A stretch of DNA of 42,275 nucleotides, taken from NCBI GenBank assembly GCA_004359425.1, contig PTEU01000002.1:1-42275 (forward strand), read 5' to 3'. Positions 8,103 through 19,098 of the stretch are shown here, in pieces. A program made the translations under genes and the position numbers. This DNA is from Ideonella sp. MAG2. GTDB taxonomy: Bacteria > Pseudomonadota > Gammaproteobacteria > Burkholderiales > Burkholderiaceae_C. The first letter of the stretch is position 1. Each line of letters opens with the position of its first letter. The notes beneath the pieces are model-generated. The model worked only from the letters and a program-made list of their open reading frames with translations. It had not been told where the DNA came from and searched no databases.

Positions 8103-9455
8103 ATGACCACAGCAACCACAAAGAAAGTATTCATCCGCACCTTTGGCTGCCAGATGAACGAGTACGACTCGGACAAGATGGCCGACGTGCTGAGTGCCGC
8201 CGAAGGCTATGAGCCGACCGACGATGTGGAGCAGGCCGACCTGGTGCTGTTCAACACCTGCTCGGTGCGCGAAAAGGCCGCCGAAAAAGTGTTTTCAGAC
8301 CTGGGCCGCATCAAGCACCTGAAGCAAAAGGGCGTGATCATTGGCGTGGGCGGTTGCGTAGCCAGCCAAGAAGGCGCCGCCATTGTGGACCGCGCGCCCT
8401 ATGTGGACATTGTGTTTGGGCCGCAAACCCTGCACCGCTTGCCGCAGATGATTGCGCAGCGCCGCGCACTGAACAAGCCGCAGGTGGACATCAGCTTCCC
8501 CGAGATCGAAAAGTTTGACCACCTGCCGCCGGCGCGGGTGGAGGGCGGCAGCGCGTTTGTGTCCATCATGGAAGGGTGCTCCAAGTACTGCACCTATTGC
8601 GTGGTGCCCTACACACGGGGTGAAGAGGTCTCGCGGCCGTTTGAAGACGTGCTGACGGAAGTGGCCAACCTGGCCGACCAGGGCGTGAAAGAAGTGACGC
8701 TGCTGGGCCAGAACGTGAACGCCTATCGCGGCAAGATGGGCGACACCGCCGAGATGGCCGACTTTGCGCTGCTGCTGGAATATGTGGGCGAGATCCCGGG
8801 CATTGAGCGCATCCGCTACACCACCAGCCACCCGAATGAATTTACTCAGCGGCTGATTGATGTGTACGCCCGCGTGCCGCAATTGGTGAACCACCTGCAC
8901 CTGCCGGTGCAGCATGGCTCGGACCGCATTCTCTCGGCCATGAAGCGTGGCTACACCGCGCTGCAGTTCAAGAGCATCATCCGCAAGCTCCGCGCTGTGC
9001 GGCCCACCATCAGCTTGTCCTCAGACTTCATCGTGGGCTTCCCCGGTGAGACGGACGACGACTTCGCCAAGATGATGCAACTGGTGCAGGACGTGGAGTT
9101 TGATGCCTCGTTCAGCTTCATCTTCAGCCCGCGCCCAGGCACACCGGCCGCCGCGTTGCACGATGACACGCCCTATGAAGTGAAGTTGGCCCGCTTGCAA
9201 ACCCTGCAGGCCCACTTGGAAGACAACGTCAAGCGCTTCTCCGAAGCCATGGTGGGCAGCACCCAACGCATCTTGGTGGAAGGCCACGCCCGCAAAGACG
9301 CCAGCGAGCTGATGGGCCGCACCAAGTGCAACCGCATCGTCAACTTCCCTGGGCCTGCGCGCCTGATCGGGCAGATGATTGATGTGGACATCACCCTGGC
9401 CTACCCACATTCGCTGCGGGCTGAGGTCAAGACGGTAGACCGCGTGACGGCTTGA
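8103..9455 (+). CDS. miaB: tRNA-2-methylthio-N6-dimethylallyladenosine synthase MiaB
   Basis: The 450-residue radical-SAM enzyme adds the 2-methylthio group to i6A37 in tRNAs reading UNN codons. The N-terminal MTTase domain has three cluster-binding cysteines (Cys16 in [10 protein letters not shown], Cys53 in NTCSVREKA, Cys85 in GGCVASQEG). The radical-SAM CxxxCxxC is Cys159, Cys163 and Cys166 in [15 protein letters not shown]-terminal TRAM domain (about 380-445) binds tRNA. The start at 8103 was chosen because translation from the upstream in-frame ATG would overlap the preceding gene; [19 protein letters not shown] matches the usual family N-terminus. Length is normal. Confidence 0.97.
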   Translation: MTTATTKKVFIRTFGCQMNEYDSDKMADVLSAAEGYEPTDDVEQADLVLFNTCSVREKAAEKVFSDLGRIKHLKQKGVIIGVGGCVASQEGAAIVDRAPYVDIVFGPQTLHRLPQMIAQRRALNKPQVDISFPEIEKFDHLPPARVEGGSAFVSIMEGCSKYCTYCVVPYTRGEEVSRPFEDVLTEVANLADQGVKEVTLLGQNVNAYRGKMGDTAEMADFALLLEYVGEIPGIERIRYTTSHPNEFTQRLIDVYARVPQLVNHLHLPVQHGSDRILSAMKRGYTALQFKSIIRKLRAVRPTISLSSDFIVGFPGETDDDFAKMMQLVQDVEFDASFSFIFSPRPGTPAAALHDDTPYEVKLARLQTLQAHLEDNVKRFSEAMVGSTQRILVEGHARKDASELMGRTKCNRIVNFPGPARLIGQMIDVDITLAYPHSLRAEVKTVDRVTA

Positions 9456-9478
9456 AGCGGGCGTTGCGGGCGCTGAGA

Positions 9479-9760
9479 TCAGCGTGGCTTGGCCACAAAG
9501 CCCTGCCACCACAGCGCCAGTGCGCAGCTCAAGACCAGCAGCGCATAGGTGCCCATGCGGCCATCGCGCCCAAACACCAGCCAGCCCAGTACCAAGGCCA
9601 CGAACCCTGCCGCCGCGCTCACCTGCCAAAGCTGGCGCAGCGAGCGGGCGGCCAAGGCCTTGCGCCACAGGAGTTTGCTGAGCAGCGTGGCCAAGGCGGC
9701 CACGCCCAGCGCCGGAGCCACAAAGTTGGCGAGGTGCCAGAAGGCGTCGAGAGGTCCCAC
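9479..9760 (-). CDS. Small hypothetical membrane protein
   Basis: The frame encodes about 93 residues from a GTG at 9760 that is preceded by GGAG. The longer frame to 9826 starts with unlikely Cys-rich sequence. Three hydrophobic stretches are visible: 'FVAPALGVAALATLL', 'AAAGFVALVLGWLVF' and 'TYALLVLSCALALWW'. They suggest a small three-helix inner-membrane protein with a basic loop (WRKALAARSLR). It lies convergent to miaB with a 23-bp gap and divergent from hemA. I do not recognise a family. Confidence 0.6.
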   Translation of the reverse strand: MGPLDAFWHLANFVAPALGVAALATLLSKLLWRKALAARSLRQLWQVSAAAGFVALVLGWLVFGRDGRMGTYALLVLSCALALWWQGFVAKPR

Positions 9761-9876
9761 AGGGGCTCCATAGAGACAAGTCTCAAGGCGCCGAGCGCAG
9801 CTTGAGACTTGACATTGATCAATCAAAACGGCCTTGTCAGCGCAGTTTGTTCAGCCCCGGCAAAGCCATGCAATTT

Positions 9877-9882
9877 TATAAT
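9877..9882 (+). promoter_or_regulatory. -10 element of hemA promoter, near-leaderless
   Basis: A perfect TATAAT lies 8 bp before the hemA ATG at 9891. Transcription from it would begin at or within two bases of the start codon, so the message would have essentially no leader. No convincing -35 hexamer is seen at the usual distance, and there is no Shine-Dalgarno in front of the ATG. Confidence 0.55.
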
Positions 9883-9890
9883 CGCGCCCC

Positions 9891-11219
9891 ATGAGCGTTT
9901 TCTCGCTGGGTTTGAACCACACCTCGGCACCGCTGGATTTGCGGGGCCGGTTTGCGTTCGCCCCCGAGCAGCTCACCCCAGCCCTGCGCGCTTTGCATGA
10001 GCAACTGCGCCGCGCAGCACCCGAGGCCGCCATTCTCTCCACCTGCAATCGCACCGAGCTGTATGTGGCCGCGCAGGTGCCGCGCCCGCAAGAGATCGTG
10101 CGCCCGGCGCTGGAGTGGCTGGCTGCGCACGGCGGCGTCAGCAGCGAGCAATTGCTGGCCCACACCTATGTGCGCGAAGACCGTGAAGCCGCCCGCCATG
10201 CCTTCCGCGTGGCCTCGGGTCTGGACTCGATGGTGCTGGGCGAGCCCCAGATCCTGGGCCAGATGAAGCAAGCGGTGCGCGGCGCTGATGAAGCCGGCAC
10301 CTTGGGCACCACCCTGCACCAGTTGTTCCAGCGCTCGTTTTCAGTGGCCAAAGAGGTGCGCACCAGCACCGAGATTGGCGCGCACTCCATCAGCATGGCC
10401 GCCGCCGCTGTGCGCCTGGCTTCGCAGTTGTTTGAAGACCTGCGGGAGATCAAGGTGCTGTTTGTGGGCGCGGGCGAGATGATTGAGCTCGTGGCCACGC
10501 ACTTTGCCGCACGCGAGCCCAAGAGCATGACGCTGGCCAACCGCACCCTAGAGCGCGGCGAAAAGCTGGCCAGCCGCTTTGGCGCACAGGCCATCCGCCT
10601 GGCCGACCTGCCCACGCGCCTGCATGAGTTCGACGCGGTGATCTCCTGCACCGCCAGCACCCTGCCCATCATCGGCTTGGGCGCTGTGGAGCGTGCGCTG
10701 AAGGCACGGCGGCGCAAACCCATGTTCATGGTCGACCTGGCCGTGCCGCGCGACATTGAGCCCGAGGTGGGCCAACTCAGCGATGTGTATCTCTACACCG
10801 TGGATGACCTCACCGAGGTGGTGCAAACCGCGGGTGAAAAGCGCCAGGCGGCCGTCGAGCAAGCTGAAGCCATCATCGACGCCGGCGTGCAAAGCTTCAG
10901 CCATTGGCTGGACCAGCGCGCCAGCGTGCCCTTGATCCAAGCCCTGCACAAACAGGCCGACACCTGGCGCGAGGCCGAGTTGGCCCGTGCCCGCAAAGCC
11001 TTGGCCAAAGGGGCTGACCTGGACAAGGTAATGGACGCCTTGACCCGCGCCCTGACCCAAAAAATGCTGCACGGCGCGATGGCCGAGCTGCATGCCAGCG
11101 AAGGCGCGCAGCGCCAGCAGGTGGCCGAGACCGTCTCGCGCCTGTTCTTGCGCCAAGCACCGCTGGACCCGGCCGGCGAGGCCGCCACGCCGCCCAGCCC
11201 TGAGCCCGGCTCGCGCTAG
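9891..11219 (+). CDS. hemA: Glutamyl-tRNA reductase
   Basis: The 442-residue enzyme reduces glutamyl-tRNA(Glu) to glutamate-1-semialdehyde with NADPH, the first step of tetrapyrrole synthesis. The catalytic Cys52 sits in STCNRTELY, followed by the family block [15 protein letters not shown]. The NADPH-binding fold begins at 'VLFVGAGEM', and the C-terminal dimerisation helix region runs from about residue 320. The start is set by the family N-terminus [11 protein letters not shown]. It leads the hemA-prfA-prmC series typical of Burkholderiales. The C-terminal 20 residues are a Pro/Glu/Ala-rich tail without obvious function. Confidence 0.97.
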   Translation: MSVFSLGLNHTSAPLDLRGRFAFAPEQLTPALRALHEQLRRAAPEAAILSTCNRTELYVAAQVPRPQEIVRPALEWLAAHGGVSSEQLLAHTYVREDREAARHAFRVASGLDSMVLGEPQILGQMKQAVRGADEAGTLGTTLHQLFQRSFSVAKEVRTSTEIGAHSISMAAAAVRLASQLFEDLREIKVLFVGAGEMIELVATHFAAREPKSMTLANRTLERGEKLASRFGAQAIRLADLPTRLHEFDAVISCTASTLPIIGLGAVERALKARRRKPMFMVDLAVPRDIEPEVGQLSDVYLYTVDDLTEVVQTAGEKRQAAVEQAEAIIDAGVQSFSHWLDQRASVPLIQALHKQADTWREAELARARKALAKGADLDKVMDALTRALTQKMLHGAMAELHASEGAQRQQVAETVSRLFLRQAPLDPAGEAATPPSPEPGSR

Positions 11220-11366
11220 CGACGCTGCTTGTTGCAGGCGCTGTAGGCCGATGGCCCACAGCGCAGCGAAACGGCCCCTGGCGCGTTCAAGCGCCCTCAC
11301 CTTTTGACTCTCAGGCTGCGGCCACTCCCATTTGAGCCGCCGCACCATCAGCCCCACGGAGCCCCC

Positions 11367-12449
11367 ATGAAAGACGCCATGCGCGTGCAACTGCAGCGGC
11401 TAGAGATGCGCCTCTCTGAGCTGGATGCCAGCCTCTCAGACCCGAACTTGGCGGCCGATATGCAGCGCTTTCGCGCCCTGGCGCGCGAGCAGGCCGAAGC
11501 GGCGGAGGTGGTGGGCCTGTTCAGGCGCTATGAGCAGCGTGAGCGCGACCGGGCTGCGGCCCAGGAGATGCTGGACGACGCCGACATGGGTGAGATGGCC
11601 CGCGAGGAAATCAAGGAGGCTGACGCCGACATGGTGGGCTTGCTGGAGGCCTTGCAAACCGCCCTGCTGCCCCGCGACCCGGACGACGACCGCAATGCCT
11701 TTGTGGAAATCCGCGCGGGCACGGGGGGTGATGAGTCCGCCCTGTTTGCCGCCGACCTGACGCGCATGTACCTGCGCTATGCCGAAGGCCAAGGCTGGCG
11801 GGTTGAGGTGATGAGTGAAAACGCGTCGGACCTGGGCGGCTACAAAGAAATCGTGCTGCGCTTTGAAGGCAGCCGGGTCTATGAGCGCATGAAGTTTGAG
11901 TCCGGCGGCCACCGCGTGCAGCGTGTGCCGCAAACCGAAAGCCAGGGGCGCATCCATACCAGCGCTTGCACCGTGGCCGTGATGCCCGAACCCGACGAAG
12001 CCGCTGAAGTCACCCTGAACCCGGCAGATCTGCGCATCGACACCTTCCGCGCCAGCGGTGCGGGCGGCCAGCACATCAACAAAACCGATAGCGCGATCCG
12101 CGTGACCCACCTGCCCACCGGCTTGGTGGCCGAGTGCCAAGACGACCGCTCCCAGCACCGCAACAAAGCCAAGGCCTTGGCCGTGCTGCAGGCCCGTCTG
12201 CAAGACAAAGAGCGCAGCGAGCGTCAGGCCAAAGAGGCCGCCACACGGCGTGAGTTGGTGGGCTCGGGCGACCGCAGTGACCGCATCCGCACTTACAACT
12301 TCCCGCAAGGGCGGCTGACCGACCACCGCATCAACCTGACGCTCTACAAGCTGGACCAGATCATGAACGGCGATCTCAGCGACGTGATGGCGGCCTTGCA
12401 AGCGGCACGGGCTCAGCAGCAATTGGCGGCCTTGGAGAGCGGGCAGTGA
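11367..12449 (+). CDS. prfA: Peptide chain release factor 1
   Basis: The 360-residue factor recognises UAA and UAG stop codons. The PxT codon-recognition motif is Pro188-Gln189-Thr190, and the universal GGQ that reaches the peptidyl-transferase centre is at 233-235 ([15 protein letters not shown]). The start was set at 11367, giving the exact family length of 360; the longer open frame adds 21 residues with no homology. CGGAG lies shortly upstream. The last bases overlap the GTG start of prmC by 4 nt, which couples the factor to its own methylase. Confidence 0.97.
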   Translation: MKDAMRVQLQRLEMRLSELDASLSDPNLAADMQRFRALAREQAEAAEVVGLFRRYEQRERDRAAAQEMLDDADMGEMAREEIKEADADMVGLLEALQTALLPRDPDDDRNAFVEIRAGTGGDESALFAADLTRMYLRYAEGQGWRVEVMSENASDLGGYKEIVLRFEGSRVYERMKFESGGHRVQRVPQTESQGRIHTSACTVAVMPEPDEAAEVTLNPADLRIDTFRASGAGGQHINKTDSAIRVTHLPTGLVAECQDDRSQHRNKAKALAVLQARLQDKERSERQAKEAATRRELVGSGDRSDRIRTYNFPQGRLTDHRINLTLYKLDQIMNGDLSDVMAALQAARAQQQLAALESGQ

Positions 12450-13282
12450 GTGCGCCCAGCATCGCCCAAGCCCTGAACCAAGCCCGCACGCAAGGCCTGG
12501 ACCGCGTGGACGCGTTTGCCCTGCTGGGCCATGTGCTGCAACGCGAGCGGGCCTGGCTGATCACGCATGACGACCAAGCCCTGACACCGGCAGCGGCCAC
12601 TCACTTCGAGCAGCTCTGCGCCCGCCGCCTACTGGGCGAGCCGGTGGCTTACTTGGTCGGCGAGCGTGAATTTCATGGCCTGAGGCTGGCAGTGAGCCCT
12701 GCCGTGCTGGTGCCCCGCCCCGACACTGAAACCCTGGTGGACTGGGCGCTGGAGTTACTGGCCGCCTCAGACGCACCACCCTCACCCCGGGTATTGGACT
12801 TGGGCACGGGCAGTGGTGCGATTGCCCTGGCCGTGCGCCAAGCCTGCCCCCACTGCCACATGATGGCTGTAGACCTGAGCCCCGCCGCGCTGGCCCAGGC
12901 CCGGGCCAATGGTGAGCGCCTGGGCCTGCCGGTGAATTGGCTGCAAGGCGCTTGGTGGCAGCCGGTGGCAGGCCAACGCTTTGACCTGGTGCTTTCCAAC
13001 CCCCCTTACATTGCTGAAGGAGACCCCCACCTGGACGCTCTGCAGCATGAACCGCGCATGGCGCTGACCTCCGGCCCAGACGGCTTGGACGACCTGCGCC
13101 GCATCGTGGCCCAGGCCACAGCGCACTTGCAGCCGGGTGGGCATTTGCTGCTGGAACACGGCTGGGATCAGGCTCCAGCCGTTCAAAAACTGCTGGCTGA
13201 GGCGGGCTTGGAGGGCATCACCAGCCGGGCTGATTTGAGCGGCCAGTGGCGTTGTACCGGCGGCACGCAAACCAAGGGTTAA
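12446..13282 (+). CDS. prmC: Release factor glutamine N5-methyltransferase
   Basis: The 278-residue enzyme methylates the glutamine of the GGQ motif of release factors 1 and 2, using S-adenosylmethionine. The SAM-binding loop is [10 protein letters not shown] (118-127), and the substrate-binding NPPY is at 185-188. The N-terminal helical domain is complete. Translation starts at a GTG that overlaps the prfA stop (GTGA). The substrate gene directly upstream supports the call. Confidence 0.96.
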   Translation: MSAPSIAQALNQARTQGLDRVDAFALLGHVLQRERAWLITHDDQALTPAAATHFEQLCARRLLGEPVAYLVGEREFHGLRLAVSPAVLVPRPDTETLVDWALELLAASDAPPSPRVLDLGTGSGAIALAVRQACPHCHMMAVDLSPAALAQARANGERLGLPVNWLQGAWWQPVAGQRFDLVLSNPPYIAEGDPHLDALQHEPRMALTSGPDGLDDLRRIVAQATAHLQPGGHLLLEHGWDQAPAVQKLLAEAGLEGITSRADLSGQWRCTGGTQTKG

Positions 13283-13673
13283 CCCTTTTATTTCACCCTC
13301 AACTCAAGGCTTGGGGGGTACTTTGCCGCGATATTCACACCCTGTTTCGAGAGCATCGCAGTAGGATGTCTCTGAGAGTCGATGAAATGCCGATATCCAG
13401 GCTGCGTCGTCCTGGGGCTGCCCGCCCTGCCACCACTTGGGAGAAGCGCCCCTACCAACTTCTGCAATCAAACCGCAGCAACGAGAGCCTCTGGCGCAGC
13501 TTGCAGGTTTCACCAATGTTGCAGGTGAACCTTTCTTACGCGTTCTAGGCGTCTGTTCGCTTCGCGGCATACTCGGCACTACAACTTGGCGGGGTTTATG
13601 GCGCTCCAGCAGCGCCGCCGCCCCGCTTTGCCGTATAAACCCGGCTTCACTTTTTGAATTTGCAGAGCATGCC
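13283..13673. other. Unusually long spacer between prmC and grxD, no supported gene
   Basis: This 391-bp stretch separates two genes that usually lie close together in related bacteria. Open frames exist on both strands (for example minus 13304-13675), but they lack a ribosome site and recognisable domains and overlap each other. Parts have mixed composition unlike the flanking codon-biased genes, which would fit a decayed inserted element. I see no terminal repeats and no transposase motif. A promoter for grxD may lie at its right end. Confidence 0.4.
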
Positions 13674-13985
13674 ATGGACGACGTACAACAGCGTATTGAT
13701 CAACTCGTGAAGAGCAACAAGGTGGTGCTGTTCATGAAGGGCACGGCACAGTTTCCTCAGTGCGGGTTTTCTGGCCGGGCGGTCCAGGTGCTCAAAGCCT
13801 GCGGCGTGAGCAATCTGGTGACCTTCAATGTGCTGGAAGACGAGGGCGTGCGCCAAGGCATCAAGGATTACGCCAACTGGCCCACCATCCCCCAGCTCTA
13901 CATCAATGGCGAGTTCATTGGGGGCTCGGACATCATGATGGAGATGTATCAGTCGGGCGAGCTCCAGCAAACGCTGAGCGCCTGA
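13674..13985 (+). CDS. grxD: Monothiol glutaredoxin Grx4 family
   Basis: The 103-residue protein is a single glutaredoxin domain with the monothiol CGFS active site (Cys30), a preceding 'VVLFMKGTAQFPQ' strand, 'WPTIPQLYINGEFIGGSDI' for glutathione binding, and normal length. Family members carry a [2Fe-2S] cluster shared with BolA proteins and serve iron-sulfur trafficking. The start at 13674 matches the family N-terminus MDDVQQRID. It precedes ubiX by 8 bp on the same strand. Confidence 0.95.
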   Translation: MDDVQQRIDQLVKSNKVVLFMKGTAQFPQCGFSGRAVQVLKACGVSNLVTFNVLEDEGVRQGIKDYANWPTIPQLYINGEFIGGSDIMMEMYQSGELQQTLSA

Positions 13986-13993
13986 GTGCGCCC

Positions 13994-14662
13994 ATGAGCA
14001 CGCCAAACATCATCGTCGGCATCACCGGCGCGTCGGGCGCGCTCTATGGCGTACAACTGCTGCGGCGCCTGCGCGAGTTGGGCGCGCACACCCATTTGGT
14101 GGCCACGCCAGCGGGCATTCTGAATGCGCATCACGAGCTGGGGCTGGACCGCTCTGGGCTGGAGGCCTTGGCCAACGAAAGCCACGCCCCCGGTGATATC
14201 GGGGCCTGTATTGCCAGTGGCAGCCACCGCAGCCAGGCCATGGTGGTGGCCCCCTGTTCGATGAAGTCGCTGGCGGCCATTGCCCATGGCTTTGGCGACA
14301 ACCTGCTGACGCGCGCGGCCGATGTGACGCTCAAAGAGCGGCGGCGCTTGATTTTGATGGTCCGCGAAACGCCCTTCAACTTGGCGCACCTGCGCAATAT
14401 GACGGCCGTGACCGAGATGGGCGGTGTGATCTTCCCGCCGCTGCCCGCCTTCTACCACCGCCCTCAAACCATTGATGCTTTACCCGCAGTAGCGCCCAAC
14501 AGTTTGCGACGCCTCCGGCTAGAGGGTGGTGTTTGGGGGGGCGCTGCAATCATTCGACTCATGCGCTCAAACGAGCGCGCACTTGCGCCACCACATCGGC
14601 CACAGCAAGCTTGGTGGCCTCGGCATCACGGCGGCCTTGAACCTCCAGCAAGCCCTCTTTGA
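13994..14662 (+). CDS. ubiX: Flavin prenyltransferase UbiX with lost/replaced C-terminus
   Basis: UbiX makes the prenylated FMN cofactor used by UbiD decarboxylases in ubiquinone synthesis. Residues 1-161 are a good family match: '[14 protein letters not shown]' for flavin binding, '[16 protein letters not shown]', '[21 protein letters not shown]' and '[19 protein letters not shown]'. After Asp161 (14476) the expected helix of about 30-40 residues ('VDxTVGRVLDLxG...' in relatives) is missing. The frame runs on through unrelated codons and then antisense across the proS 3' end to 14662. No other frame restores the family C-terminus, so this is not a single frameshift but a breakpoint near 14476. 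Activity of the product is doubtful. Confidence 0.8.
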   Translation: MSTPNIIVGITGASGALYGVQLLRRLRELGAHTHLVATPAGILNAHHELGLDRSGLEALANESHAPGDIGACIASGSHRSQAMVVAPCSMKSLAAIAHGFGDNLLTRAADVTLKERRRLILMVRETPFNLAHLRNMTAVTEMGGVIFPPLPAFYHRPQTIDALPAVAPNSLRRLRLEGGVWGGAAIIRLMRSNERALAPPHRPQQAWWPRHHGGLEPPASPL

Positions 14663-16064
14663 GGCCGCGGTCGGAGATGACAACGCGCTGAGGCACACCG
14701 ATCAGCTCCCAATCGGCAAACATGGCACCGGGGCGCTCGCCACGGTCATCCAAGATGACATCCACGCCTGCGGCTTGCAGCTCGGCGTACAAGCGCTGCG
14801 CCGCAGCCTTGACTTCTTCAGAGCGGTCCATGCCAATGGGGCACAGGGCCACTTCAAAGGGGGCAATGCTGGCGGGCCAGATGATGCCGCGCGCGTCATG
14901 GTTTTGCTCGATGGCCGCGCCCAAGATGCGGGTGACGCCGATGCCGTAGCAGCCCATCTCCATCAAGGCGGGCTTACCCGTTTCGTCGAGGAAGGTGGCA
15001 TTCATGGCCTTGGAGTACTTGGTGCCGAGGTAGAACACATGGCCCACCTCGATGCCACGCTCAATGGCCAGCACGCCCTTGCCGTCGGGCGAAGGGTCGC
15101 CTTCCACCACGTTGCGGATGTCCGCCACCATGTCGGGTTCGGGCAGGTCACGGCCCCAGTTCGCGCCGGTGTAGTGATGGTCCCAAGCGTTGGCGCCGCA
15201 AACGAAATCGCTCATCTGAGCAACAGTGCGGTCGGCGACGATCTTCACCGGCTTGAGCAGGCCGATGGGGCCGAGGTAGCCCGGCTTGCAGCCGAAGTGC
15301 TCTTCAATCTCGGGCACGGTGGCAAAGCGAAAGCCCGCCTTCAAGCCTTCGAGCTTGCCGACCTTGACTTCGTTCATGTCATGGTCACCGCGCACCAGCA
15401 GCAGCCAGATGGTGGACTTGACGATGATGCCCTGGTCATCCAGTTCATCCGTGGCCAACACCAAGCTCTTGACGGTCTGCCTCAGGTCCAAGCCCAGCAG
15501 CGCGGCGACGTCCGCGCAGGTGCTCTTGCCGGGCGTGGGCGTCTTGGTCAAGGCTTGGCTGGCCGCAGAACGAGGTGCCGCAGGTGCCACCGCTTCGGCC
15601 AACTCGATGTTGGCCGCGTAGTCGCTGGTGGGGCAGTAGATGATCGCGTCTTCGCCCGTTTGCGCAATGACTTGGAACTCATGGCTGAGGTCGCCGCCGA
15701 TGGCACCGGTATCCGCGGCTACCGCGCGATAGGTCAGGCCGAAGCGGTCGAAGATGCGCTTATAGGCGGCGAACATCGCCTCGTAGCTCTTGGCTGCGGC
15801 AGCAGGGTCGCGGTCGAAGGAGTAAGCATCCTTCATCGTGAATTCACGGCCACGCATCACGCCAAAACGGGGCCGGCGCTCGTCCCGGAATTTGGTTTGG
15901 ATGTGATAGAAATTCTTGGGCAACTGCTTGTAGCTGCGCAGCTCCTGGCGCGCGATGTCCGTCACCACCTCTTCACTGGTCGGTTGAATGATGAAGTCGC
16001 GGCCGTGCCGGTCCTTCACCCGCATCAATTCGGGGCCCATTTTTTCGAACCGGCCCGTTTCCTG
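14559..16064 (-). CDS. proS: Prolyl-tRNA synthetase, 5'-truncated
   Basis: The surviving about 500 residues are a bacterial-type class II prolyl-tRNA synthetase. It has motif 2 ('[17 protein letters not shown]'), an inserted editing domain between motifs 2 and 3, motif 3 ('[20 protein letters not shown]') and the anticodon-binding C-terminus. Homology begins at [14 protein letters not shown]. About 77 N-terminal residues, including class II motif 1, are missing. The open frame continues to an ATG at 16166, but those 34 residues are the reverse complement of rppH and are not proS sequence. The gene is normally essential, so either another copy exists or the deletion at about 16065 is an assembly product. 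Confidence 0.88.
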   Translation of the reverse strand, partial: QETGRFEKMGPELMRVKDRHGRDFIIQPTSEEVVTDIARQELRSYKQLPKNFYHIQTKFRDERRPRFGVMRGREFTMKDAYSFDRDPAAAAKSYEAMFAAYKRIFDRFGLTYRAVAADTGAIGGDLSHEFQVIAQTGEDAIIYCPTSDYAANIELAEAVAPAAPRSAASQALTKTPTPGKSTCADVAALLGLDLRQTVKSLVLATDELDDQGIIVKSTIWLLLVRGDHDMNEVKVGKLEGLKAGFRFATVPEIEEHFGCKPGYLGPIGLLKPVKIVADRTVAQMSDFVCGANAWDHHYTGANWGRDLPEPDMVADIRNVVEGDPSPDGKGVLAIERGIEVGHVFYLGTKYSKAMNATFLDETGKPALMEMGCYGIGVTRILGAAIEQNHDARGIIWPASIAPFEVALCPIGMDRSEEVKAAAQRLYAELQAAGVDVILDDRGERPGAMFADWELIGVPQRVVISDRGLKEGLLEVQGRRDAEATKLAVADVVAQVRARLSA

Positions 16065-16065
16065 C

Positions 16066-16680
16066 AGGCCTAACGTCGGCATCATCCTGCTCAACTCGCG
16101 CAACCAGGTGTTCTGGGGTAAGCGCTTGCGTACCCACTCCTGGCAGTTCCCGCAAGGGGGCATCAAGTATGGTGAGTCGCCTGAGCAGGCGATGTTCCGT
16201 GAATTGCATGAAGAAGTCGGCCTGCACCCGGAGCATGTCCAGATCTTGGCGCGTACCCGCGACTGGCTGCGCTACAACGTGCCGGATCACTTCATCCGCA
16301 AGGACGCGCGCGGCCACTACAAAGGCCAAAAGCAGATTTGGTTTTTGTTACGGCTGCTGGGCCGCGACAGTGACATGAACTTGCGCGCCACCAACCACCC
16401 GGAGTTCGACGCTTGGCGTTGGAACGATTATTGGGTGCCACTGGATGTGGTGATCGAGTTCAAGCGCGGGGTCTATGAAATGGCGCTGACCGAGTTGGCC
16501 CGCTATTTGCCGCGCCCGCACCATCACAACCGCTACTTGCGCACAGGCATGCGTGGCTCAGAACGGCGCGAGCCCGGCGAGGAGGGCCAAGCCACCGCCG
16601 ACCCGGCCACCGACAGTGCGAGCAGTGCCCTGGCCAATCACCCACAGGCCGCCCCCTCTAGCCCGGAACAAGCGTCTTGA
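16066..16680 (+). CDS. rppH: RNA pyrophosphohydrolase (Nudix), 5'-truncated
   Basis: RppH removes pyrophosphate from 5'-triphosphorylated mRNA and so starts decay. The Nudix box is intact ([22 protein letters not shown]), as are '[11 protein letters not shown]' and '[15 protein letters not shown]'. Homology begins at [10 protein letters not shown]. The usual N-terminal MLDREGF and its start codon are missing, and the frame instead runs back into antisense proS up to 15988. A proline/alanine-rich tail of about 45 residues ends the protein. The neighbouring divergent gene proS is cut at the same point. The intact genes are normally head to head with a shared promoter region, which is absent here. 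Confidence 0.85.
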   Translation, partial: RPNVGIILLNSRNQVFWGKRLRTHSWQFPQGGIKYGESPEQAMFRELHEEVGLHPEHVQILARTRDWLRYNVPDHFIRKDARGHYKGQKQIWFLLRLLGRDSDMNLRATNHPEFDAWRWNDYWVPLDVVIEFKRGVYEMALTELARYLPRPHHHNRYLRTGMRGSERREPGEEGQATADPATDSASSALANHPQAAPSSPEQAS

Positions 16681-16703
16681 GCGCGGCGGTCAGGGCAGGC
16701 TAG

Positions 16704-16793
16704 ACCCGACCCGACCCGACCCGCTCAGCTCAGCTCAGCTCAGCTCAGCTCAGCTCAGCTCAGCTCAGCTCAGCTCAGCTCAGCTCAGCTCAG
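16704..16793. repeat. Pentanucleotide tandem repeats: 4 x ACCCG then 14 x CTCAG
   Basis: Four perfect ACCCG units (16704-16723) run directly into fourteen perfect CTCAG units (16724-16793). They lie between the convergent ends of rppH and proB, and the proB TGA stop (16785-16787 on the plus strand, read in reverse) is inside the array. The repeat is uniform, with no spacers, so it is a simple sequence repeat and not a CRISPR. Copy number is likely to vary by slippage. Confidence 0.95.
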
Positions 16794-17903
16794 CACCAAA
16801 TTGTCTCGGTGGATCAACTCTGCCTCATTGGCAAAACCCAAGAGCGCCTCAATTTGAGATGAAGGCTTGCGGGCAATGAGCCGCGCTTCGGTGCTGGCGT
16901 AGTTGGCGAGGCCTCGGGCGATCTCGACCCCAGCGCCGGAGCGCACGGCGATCACATCGCCGCGATGGAAATCCCCCTCCACGCCCACCACACCGATGGG
17001 CAGCAGGCTCTTGCCCTCGTCGCGCAGCTTGATGACGGCACCGTCGTCCACCGTGACGGCCCCGCGCAGTTGCAGGTGATCGGCCATCCATTGCTTGCGG
17101 GCCGCCAGTTTGGCGGTACCGGCGAGCAGCGCGGTGCCAATCGATTCGCCTTGGGTCAGGCGCAGCAGCACATCCGGCTCACGACCCCAGGCAATGACCG
17201 TGCTGGCACCGCTGCCAGCGGCCCGCTTGGCGGCCAAAATCTTGGTGATCATGCCGCCCGTGCCTACGCCAGAGCCGGCACCACCGGCCATTTGCTCCAG
17301 CACCGGGTCGCCGGCTTGAGCCACGTCAATGAAGCGGGCGTCTGGGTTCTTACGCGGGTCGGCGCTGTAAAGGCCACGCTGGTCGGTCAAGATCACCAAC
17401 GCATCGGCTTCCACCAGATTGGCCACGAGTGCGCCCAAGGTGTCGTTGTCACCGAACTTGATTTCGTCGTTAACGACTGTGTCGTTCTCGTTGATCACCG
17501 GAATGACATGCAGACCCAGCAGCGTCAACAAGGTGGAGCGGGCATTGAGATAGCGCTCTCTGTCGGCCAGGTCAGCATGGGTCAGCAAGACTTGCGCGCT
17601 ACCAATGCCATGCTCGGAGAGCTTGCTTTCGTACATCTGCACCAAGCCCATTTGGCCGACGGCCGCAGCAGCTTGCAGCTCATGCAGCTCTTTGGGGCGG
17701 CTGGCCCAGCCCAGGCGCTTCATGCCTTCAGCGATCGCACCGCTGGACACCATGATGACCTCTTTGCCTTGACGGGCCAAAGCCGCCAACTGACGGCACC
17801 AGGTGCCAATGGCTTCGGCATCCACCCCCCGGCCCTCGTTAGTGACCAGGCTGGAGCCCACCTTCACGACAATGCGGCGGGCGTTCTTCAGGGCGTCAGT
17901 CAT
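16785..17903 (-). CDS. proB: Glutamate 5-kinase
   Basis: The 372-residue enzyme phosphorylates glutamate in the first step of proline synthesis. The amino-acid kinase domain covers roughly 1-260 ('[12 protein letters not shown]', '[14 protein letters not shown]', '[18 protein letters not shown]'), and a C-terminal PUA domain follows. The ATG at 17903 was chosen because [18 protein letters not shown] is the family start; upstream in-frame residues belong to the obgE tail in another frame. The obgE stop is only 7 bp upstream, so the two are probably cotranscribed. The last codons and stop codon lie in a CTCAG tandem repeat. Confidence 0.95.
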   Translation of the reverse strand: MTDALKNARRIVVKVGSSLVTNEGRGVDAEAIGTWCRQLAALARQGKEVIMVSSGAIAEGMKRLGWASRPKELHELQAAAAVGQMGLVQMYESKLSEHGIGSAQVLLTHADLADRERYLNARSTLLTLLGLHVIPVINENDTVVNDEIKFGDNDTLGALVANLVEADALVILTDQRGLYSADPRKNPDARFIDVAQAGDPVLEQMAGGAGSGVGTGGMITKILAAKRAAGSGASTVIAWGREPDVLLRLTQGESIGTALLAGTAKLAARKQWMADHLQLRGAVTVDDGAVIKLRDEGKSLLPIGVVGVEGDFHRGDVIAVRSGAGVEIARGLANYASTEARLIARKPSSQIEALLGFANEAELIHRDNLVLS

Positions 17904-17910
17904 CCGGGGC

Positions 17911-19098
<1,188 letters not shown>

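Noticed and set aside
8103..9455. Extended miaB start at 7974
   Set aside because: The extra 43 residues overlap the preceding gene in another frame and are absent from MiaB relatives.
13304..13675. Minus-strand 123-residue frame between prmC and grxD
   Set aside because: Arg/Ser/Cys-rich composition without domains, no Shine-Dalgarno; overlaps the grxD start. Kept only as an unexplained spacer.
16061..16068. Restriction-site palindromes (CCTGCAGG, CCATGG) at two junctions as evidence of cloning scars
   Set aside because: The third head-to-head junction has no such site and no vector or linker sequence is visible; two short palindromes can arise by chance.
16065..16166. proS start at the ATG at 16166
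   Set aside because: The 34 residues it adds are antisense rppH, including its Nudix region; not proS sequence.
16724..16793. Possible CRISPR or iteron array
   Set aside because: Units are 5 bp, perfectly contiguous and without spacers; no cas or rep gene nearby. It is a simple sequence repeat.
16553..16879. Open frame encoding a repeated Ser-Ala-Gln-Leu-Ser pattern
   Set aside because: It is produced by translation of the CTCAG tandem repeat plus the antisense of proB; no ribosome site and no homology.
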